From positions 2,666,001 to 2,730,000 of the forward strand of contig CP119321.1 in NCBI GenBank assembly GCA_029202445.1: a stretch of 64,000 nt of DNA, read 5' to 3'. Shown here piece by piece: positions 59,678-64,000 of the stretch; the stretch's first letter is position 1; each line of letters begins with the position of its first letter. This DNA comes from Candidatus Microbacterium phytovorans (lineage in GTDB: Bacteria; Actinomycetota; Actinomycetes; Actinomycetales; Microbacteriaceae). Position numbers and translations under genes: made by a program. The notes below the pieces were generated by a model, which saw only the letters and a list, made by a program, of their open reading frames with translations, was not told the DNA's origin and did not search any database.

Positions 59678-60657
59678 GCACGCCCCTCGACGACATCCTC
59701 TACCCGCCGATCGAACCCTTCGAGACGGGGGAGCTGCTCGTGGGCGACGGTCAGCGCGTGTACTGGGAGCAGTCCGGCAACCCCGACGGCAAACCGGTCG
59801 TGTTCCTCCACGGCGGACCGGGCGCGGGCACCTCGACCTGGCACCGCCGCTTCTTCGACCCGGAGCGCTACCGCATCATCCTGTTCGACCAGCGCGGCTG
59901 CGGTCGCAGCACCCCGCACGCCAGCGCCCCCGACGCCGACCTGCGCTTCAACACGACCTGGCACCTCGTCGCCGACATCGAGCTCCTGCGCCGCAATCTC
60001 GGCATCGAGAAGTGGCAGGTCTTCGGCGGCTCGTGGGGGAGCGCGCTCGCGCTCGCGTACGCGGAGTCGTACCCGGATGCCGTCAGCGAACTCGTGCTGC
60101 GCGGCATCTTCACGTTGCGCCGTCACGAGCTCGAGTGGTTCTACGAGGGCGGTGCTTCGGCGCTGTTCCCCGACCTGTGGGAGGCGTTCCTCGCACCGAT
60201 CCCGGTGCTGGAGCGCTCCCGCATGATCGAGGCGTACCACCGCCGGCTCACCGACCCCGATCCGGCCGTCCACCGGCCCGCCGGGGTCGCATGGACCACG
60301 TGGGAGGCGTCGACGCTGACTCTGCTCCCCGATCCCGACCTCGTGGCGTCGATGGCGGCCCCCGACGCGGCGGTCGCCTTCGCCCGCATCGAGAACCACT
60401 ACTTCGTGCATGGCGGCTGGTTCCGTGAGGGGCAGCTGATCGAGGATGCCGGGCGCCTCCGCCACATCCCGGCGGTCATCGTGCAGGGCCGCTACGACGT
60501 GTGCACGCCCGTCATGACGGCGTGGGATCTGCACCGCGCATGGCCGGAGGCGGAGCTGGTGATCGTGCCCGACGCGTCGCATTCGGCATCCGAACCGGGC
60601 ATCGCCGCCGCTCTCCGCGCCGCGACCGACCGTTTCGCCGCCGCCCCCGTCGACTGA
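59674..60657 (+). CDS. pip: Proline iminopeptidase
   Basis: Cytoplasmic alpha/beta-hydrolase of 327 residues that removes N-terminal proline from peptides. Family signatures: oxyanion motif HGGPGAGTS (about 50), DQRGCGRSTPHA (about 78-89), nucleophile elbow GGSWGSALALAYAE with Ser at about 118, then the acid in GRYDVCTP (about 279) and the His in PDASHSASEPG (about 307). The cap domain (RRHELEWFYEGGASALFPDLWEAF split near 150-175) is the usual Pip form. GTG start overlaps the metallopeptidase stop; the two probably form an operon for peptide processing. Confidence 0.93.
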   Translation: MSTPLDDILYPPIEPFETGELLVGDGQRVYWEQSGNPDGKPVVFLHGGPGAGTSTWHRRFFDPERYRIILFDQRGCGRSTPHASAPDADLRFNTTWHLVADIELLRRNLGIEKWQVFGGSWGSALALAYAESYPDAVSELVLRGIFTLRRHELEWFYEGGASALFPDLWEAFLAPIPVLERSRMIEAYHRRLTDPDPAVHRPAGVAWTTWEASTLTLLPDPDLVASMAAPDAAVAFARIENHYFVHGGWFREGQLIEDAGRLRHIPAVIVQGRYDVCTPVMTAWDLHRAWPEAELVIVPDASHSASEPGIAAALRAATDRFAAAPVD

Positions 60658-60689
60658 CCCCGCGGGTCGCCGAGCGAGCGAGCACCCCC

Positions 60690-60886
60690 GATCGTTGAGC
60701 GAGCGCAGCGAGACGAAACGGCGTTCCGCAGGGGGTGCGGCGTTTCGTCTCGTCGCTGCGCTCCTCGCTCAACGACCGGTGGGCGGGTCGGCATCCGCGG
60801 TCGTTGAGCAAGCGCAGCGAGACGAAACGGCGTTCCGCAGGGGGTGCGGCGTTTCGTCTCGTCGCTGCGCTCTTCGCTCAACGACC
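60690..60886. repeat. Two tandem palindromic repeats, period 109 bp (GTTGAGCGAGCGCAGCGAGACGAAAC family)
   Basis: Each 109-bp unit has a left arm (60690-60720 and 60799-60829) and an inverted right arm (60741-60777 and 60850-60886) that pair over about 30 nt apart from a few inserted bases. The units differ at only a few positions. The second unit ends right where the presumed promoter of the DEAD-box gene starts. The gap 60658-61091 holds this repeat, the promoter and a leader, and no gene. Confidence 0.92.
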
Positions 60887-60907
60887 GGAGGGCGGGTCGG
60901 TATCCGC

Positions 60908-60913
60908 TAGACT
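60908..60913 (+). promoter_or_regulatory. Possible -10 of DEAD-box helicase gene
   Basis: TAGACT immediately after the palindromic repeat. If correct, the mRNA leader is about 170 nt, much longer than for other genes here. Confidence 0.4.
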
Positions 60914-60925
60914 GGACCTACTTGC

Positions 60926-60943
60926 AGCGCCGATCGTGGCGCT
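60926..60943 (+). other. Hairpin in 5' leader of DEAD-box helicase mRNA
   Basis: AGCGCC-GATCGT-GGCGCT: perfect 6-bp stem with 6-nt loop close to the presumed RNA 5' end. Could stabilise the leader or take part in cold-responsive control known for DEAD-box genes elsewhere; no proof here. Confidence 0.45.
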
Positions 60944-61091
60944 TCTCGCGTCGTAGAACGCTTCCCTCGCCGCCGGTCCTCGACCGAAGTCGGCTGACAT
61001 TCTTCGTACGGCGAACCCGTCACCGCATCCGCAGACGGGCCACCGACCGGGCCTCCGCTGTCCACTCGACATGCGCGCCCAGAAAAGCCTC

Positions 61092-62660
61092 ATGACTGAC
61101 ACTTCTTTCCGCACGCTCGGCGTGCCCGCCCCCCTGCTCGACGTTCTCGCCGCCGACGGCAAGACCGAGGCGTTCCCCATCCAGGTCGACACGCTTCCCG
61201 ACACGCTCGCCGGCCGCGACGTGCTCGGCCGCGGCAAGACCGGCTCGGGCAAGACCCTCGCCTTCTCCATTCCGATGGTCGCCCGCCTCGGCGGTGCCCT
61301 CGCCGGCGGCGCTCGCCGCCAGGGCCGCATCCTCGGCCTCGTGCTCGCGCCGACCCGCGAGCTCGCCACTCAGATCAACGCGACGCTCGAGCCGCTGGCC
61401 CGCGCCTACGGCCTCAAGACGACCACCATCTTCGGCGGCGTCAACCAGAGTCGGCAGGTCGCCGCGCTGCAGGCCGGTGTCGACATCGTCGTGGCCTGCC
61501 CGGGCCGTCTCGAAGACCTCCTGCAGCAGCGCCACCTGACGCTCGACGCCGTCGAGATCACCGTCATCGACGAGGCCGACCACATGGCCGACCTCGGCTT
61601 CCTGCCGTCGGTCACCCGCATCCTCGACAAGACGCCCCGCGACGGTCAGCGTCTCCTGTTCAGCGCCACGCTCGACAACGGCGTGGACAAGCTCGTCAAG
61701 CGCTTCCTCCAGAACGAGGTGCTCCACTCCGTCGACGAGGCCCACTCGCCGGTGGCCGCGATGACCCACCACGTCTTCCACGTGGAGGGGGCGGATGCCA
61801 AGAAGGAGCTCGTCCGCACCCTCGCGTCGGGCACGGGCCGCCGCATCCTCTTCATGCGCACGAAGCACCACGCGAAGAAGCTCGCTCAGCAGCTGACGGC
61901 GCAGGGCATTCCCGCCGTCGACCTGCACGGCAACCTGTCGCAGCCGCAGCGCGACCGCAACCTCGCGGCGTTCTCGTCGGGTGCCGCGAGGGTGCTCGTC
62001 GCGACCGACGTCGCCGCCCGCGGTGTCCACGTCGACGACGTCGAGCTCGTGATCCACGTCGACCCGCCCATGGAGCATAAGGCGTACCTGCACCGCTCCG
62101 GTCGTACGGCGCGTGCCGGTGCCGAGGGCTCGGTCGTGACGCTCGTCCTCCCGGGCCAGGAGAAGGACGTCAAAGACCTCCTCCGCAAGGCCGCGATCAC
62201 CGCGACGCCCGTGCGCGTGACGGCCGAGTCGGCCGAGGTGTCCGCACTCGTGGGCGAGGTCGCGGCATACGTCGCGCCCGCTCCGAAGGCGGAGCAGCAG
62301 CGCGGCGGCGGCCGTAGCCAGGGCGCGAACGCGCAGCGCAAGCGTGCCGCGCGCGAGGGCCAGGCCGGTCCGGGGCGCGGCGAGGGCCAGTCCCGCGGCG
62401 GCCAGGAGCGCGGTGCCGGTCAGGGTCGCACCCGCCGGGATCGCTCCGGCCGTCCGGCGCAGACCTCCGACCGCGCGGCGCACACCGACCGTCCGGCCCG
62501 CCAGAGCGAGCGCGGCCACGGCGCGGCCCGTCCGGCCGCGCAGCCCGCGGCATCCGGCAACGCCCGCACCACGGGCCGTCGCGCGAGCCAGCAGGGCAGC
62601 AAGCTGACGGTCGGCTCGGTCGTCCGTCAGAACGGTGCAGGACGCCGCAGCGGTCGCTGA
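61092..62660 (+). CDS. DEAD-box ATP-dependent RNA helicase
   Basis: RNA helicase of 522 residues. Core motifs: Q-motif FPIQVDTLPDTLAG, motif I GKTGSGKT (about residue 49), PTRELA (Ia), VIDEADHMADLGF (II, DEAD), FSATL (III), and HRSGRTARAG (VI, about 340). After residue 405 comes a low-complexity Arg/Gly/Gln/Ala tail with RGGG and RSG motifs, typical of RNA-binding extensions in DEAD proteins involved in ribosome assembly or cold adaptation. I prefer the ATG at 61092 (MTDTSF fits the family); ATG at 61071 would add seven residues. Gene is flanked on both sides by the same palindromic repeat family. Confidence 0.92.
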   Translation: MTDTSFRTLGVPAPLLDVLAADGKTEAFPIQVDTLPDTLAGRDVLGRGKTGSGKTLAFSIPMVARLGGALAGGARRQGRILGLVLAPTRELATQINATLEPLARAYGLKTTTIFGGVNQSRQVAALQAGVDIVVACPGRLEDLLQQRHLTLDAVEITVIDEADHMADLGFLPSVTRILDKTPRDGQRLLFSATLDNGVDKLVKRFLQNEVLHSVDEAHSPVAAMTHHVFHVEGADAKKELVRTLASGTGRRILFMRTKHHAKKLAQQLTAQGIPAVDLHGNLSQPQRDRNLAAFSSGAARVLVATDVAARGVHVDDVELVIHVDPPMEHKAYLHRSGRTARAGAEGSVVTLVLPGQEKDVKDLLRKAAITATPVRVTAESAEVSALVGEVAAYVAPAPKAEQQRGGGRSQGANAQRKRAAREGQAGPGRGEGQSRGGQERGAGQGRTRRDRSGRPAQTSDRAAHTDRPARQSERGHGAARPAAQPAASGNARTTGRRASQQGSKLTVGSVVRQNGAGRRSGR

Positions 62661-62680
62661 CCGCTTCGCGGCGTGGGGCG

Positions 62681-62809
62681 ATTCGTCTCGCTGCGCTCGC
62701 TCAACGTCCGGTGAGGTGCGGCGTTGCGTCTCGCTTCGCTCGCTCAAGGTCCGGTGGGGTGCGGCGTTTCGTCTCGCTGCGCTCGCTCAACGTCCGGTGA
62801 GGTGCGGTG
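62681..62809 (+). repeat. 43-bp direct repeat, three copies
   Basis: Units start at 62681, 62724 and 62767. Each contains the TCGTCTCGCTGCGCTCGCTC half of the GTTGAGCGAGC family followed by an (A)CGTCCGGTGAGGTGCGGCG spacer; the middle unit differs most. Confidence 0.9.
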
Positions 62810-62868
62810 GGGCGGGGCGCGGCGTTCGCCCGAGCCGATGTGCGGGTGCGCCCGCGCAACACCCGCAG

Positions 62869-62919
62869 GTCGCCGCCGGTGAACCGTCGCCGAGCGTCGC
62901 CGCCGGTGAACCGTCGCCG
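62869..62919 (+). repeat. 27-bp direct repeat, two copies
   Basis: The 24-mer GTCGCCGCCGGTGAACCGTC plus GCCG occurs at 62869 and again at 62896, separated by 3 nt. Confidence 0.85.
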
Positions 62920-62931
62920 CGGTGAAGTCCC

Positions 62932-62970
62932 CGGTCGTTGAGCGACGAGCGCAGCGAGGAGACGAAACGG
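62932..62970 (-). repeat. Single inverted copy of the GTTGAGCGAGC repeat
   Basis: CGGTCGTTGAGCGACGAGCG with AGCGAGGAGACGAAACGG: reverse orientation relative to the 43-bp array upstream, so the 62661-62984 gap can fold on itself. That gap holds repeats only; I see no gene. Confidence 0.85.
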
Positions 62971-62984
62971 CGTCGCCCGCCGGC

Positions 62985-64000
62985 TCAGGCGCGGAACGCC
63001 TGCAGGAGCACGAGGGTGAGCTTGGCGAGGTTGCCGTCGATGCGGAACCGCGTGAATCCTTCGCTGACGGCCGCGCCGGTGCGCGACGTCACGAACCACG
63101 GCGGCTTCGGCAGCACCGACAGTCCCGCGCCGCGCCCGCGGCCGCGCAGCGACCACGCCGACGAGACGGAGCGCGGGAACGGGCGGAACGGTCCGCGGAC
63201 GACCGTCCGCTCCACACGGTCGAGCAGGAACGCGTTGTGGACGATGCCGATGCCGCTCGGGGCGTCGTCGAGCGTGCCACCCGGAAACGCGCCCCACGTG
63301 GCCGTCGGGGTGAGGAACCCGAACGCGGTCCACGCGTTGATCGCGACGGTGCCGTAGCGCAGCGCGGCCATCGCCCGTTCGAATCCGCCGGCGAGGGCGC
63401 GCTGCGTCTCGGGGGCGATGACGACGTTCGCGCCGAGCGTCCCCACGAGCCGGTCGTTCGCGTACGCGACGGCCGCGTCGACGAAGCGCTGCCCCATGCC
63501 CGGCAGCGAGACGACGCCCAGCACGGGCGCGAAGTACTCGGTGGACTCCAGTGCCGTCGCGTCCTCGCCGCTGGTTTCGATGAGCGCGCGTGTACCGTCG
63601 CCGCACCACGCGGCATCCGGGTACGCCTCGCGCGCGGCATCGAGCTTGCCGCCGCTGTGCGGGTACCAGACGGGGCGGCGAGGTGCGCGGTCGTAGGCCG
63701 TGCGCAACTCCTGAAGGAATGCGTCGCGCTGCGGCCAGTCGGCGCTCACGAGCACGACCTGGCCCGCGATGCAGTTGTGTCCGGAGTTGTGCAGCCGCAT
63801 CGTCACGACGTGCTCCGCCTGGAAGCGCAGGTCGGCATCCGACCACTCGCCGGGGACCACGATGATCGGCGATACCCCGCCGAGCTCCGCCGTGATGGGC
63901 ACGCTCAGTCCGGGCACGATGGCGCGGAAGGTCGCGTCGGACCCGGTGACGTGGACGTGGTCGATCGACGGATGCCGGGTGAGATACGCCCCGACATCGC
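62985..64000 (-). CDS. Aldehyde dehydrogenase family protein, N-terminus beyond the window
   Basis: The visible 338 C-terminal residues belong to an NAD(P)-dependent aldehyde dehydrogenase-like protein; the frame stays open to the right edge (HPSIDHVHVTGSDATFRAIVPG before the first internal GTG at 63917). Key residues: Glu of ITAELGGVSP (general base) and catalytic Cys in NSGHNCIAGQVVLV. EYFAPVLGVVSLPG is the usual ESTEYFAPVL region, and the NAINAW-like AINAWTAFGF lies near the end. The stretch after it is longer than in typical family members (RPFPRSVSSAWSLRGRGRG) and ends in TLVLLQAFRA. Substrate not predictable. Confidence 0.85.
   Translation of the reverse strand, partial: DVGAYLTRHPSIDHVHVTGSDATFRAIVPGLSVPITAELGGVSPIIVVPGEWSDADLRFQAEHVVTMRLHNSGHNCIAGQVVLVSADWPQRDAFLQELRTAYDRAPRRPVWYPHSGGKLDAAREAYPDAAWCGDGTRALIETSGEDATALESTEYFAPVLGVVSLPGMGQRFVDAAVAYANDRLVGTLGANVVIAPETQRALAGGFERAMAALRYGTVAINAWTAFGFLTPTATWGAFPGGTLDDAPSGIGIVHNAFLLDRVERTVVRGPFRPFPRSVSSAWSLRGRGRGAGLSVLPKPPWFVTSRTGAAVSEGFTRFRIDGNLAKLTLVLLQAFRA

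Noticed and set aside
60690..62970. CRISPR array
   Set aside because: The repeats are palindromic intergenic elements in mixed orientation with near-identical spacers; no regular unique spacers and no cas genes.

Overview
The window reads as chromosome of a very GC-rich actinobacterium, most probably Microbacteriaceae and close to Microbacterium. The reasons are near-saturation of G/C at third codon positions, many GTG starts and 4-nt ATGA/GTGA gene overlaps, many apparently leaderless genes with a TAnnnT box 6-7 nt before the start codon, and the constant recurrence of GGATGCC/GGCATCC. I see no rRNA, tRNA, CRISPR array, prophage or insertion sequence. All assignments come from reading the sequence; no database search was run.

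Left part (1-13.7 kb): three tandem paralogous lipoproteins (the first cut by the window edge), an Rv2578c-type radical SAM protein, a VanY-type D,D-carboxypeptidase, an acyl-CoA dehydrogenase, and a translationally coupled seven-gene operon (6215-13727). That operon holds a Dpp-like ABC importer (binding protein, two permeases, fused double ATPase), a luciferase-like flavin oxidoreductase and two carboxymuconolactone-decarboxylase/AhpD-like proteins. It matches the uncharacterised KPN_01854/KPN_01858/Avi_7170/Avi_7169 association.

13.8-38.2 kb: an ECF-type importer (fused ATPase, T component, two YkoE-like S components) with a siderophore-interacting reductase inside the operon and a DtxR/IdeR-like iron box on its promoter. 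Then pirin, a small acetyltransferase, a GH3 lipoprotein, a DUF3516 helicase, a DUF1697 protein, RecQ, an acyl-CoA oxidase-like enzyme, a pair of membrane histidine-kinase-like proteins without a response regulator, TagI, an operon of a small secreted protein plus two FtsX-type permeases and an ATPase, and divergently a short (class II) UvrA. Just behind the UvrA stop, in the same frame, lies an array encoding GGDLHx hexapeptides.

38.6-53.7 kb: an eight-gene operon for a 2,029-residue surface protein (cadherin/Ig-like plus FN3 domains), MoxR ATPase, DUF58 protein, transglutaminase-like membrane protein whose catalytic Cys is Asp, two FHA proteins, a PP2C phosphatase and a membrane Ser/Thr kinase with an FN3-like ectodomain. 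Its content resembles the bifidobacterial PFNA cluster. It is the most system-like locus here: phospho-signalling wired to a large surface protein and a MoxR/DUF58/transglutaminase module.

53.7-64 kb: a PBP5-type carboxypeptidase, a serine-recombinase-like small protein lacking the catalytic Ser, a NhaP antiporter, malate dehydrogenase, a YpfJ-type metallopeptidase, proline iminopeptidase, a DEAD-box RNA helicase flanked on both sides by one palindromic repeat family, and an aldehyde dehydrogenase running off the right edge. Two families of intergenic palindromes are dispersed over the window: CCTGTAnnCGG arms (five copies) and GTTGAGCGAGCGCAGCGAGACGAAAC.
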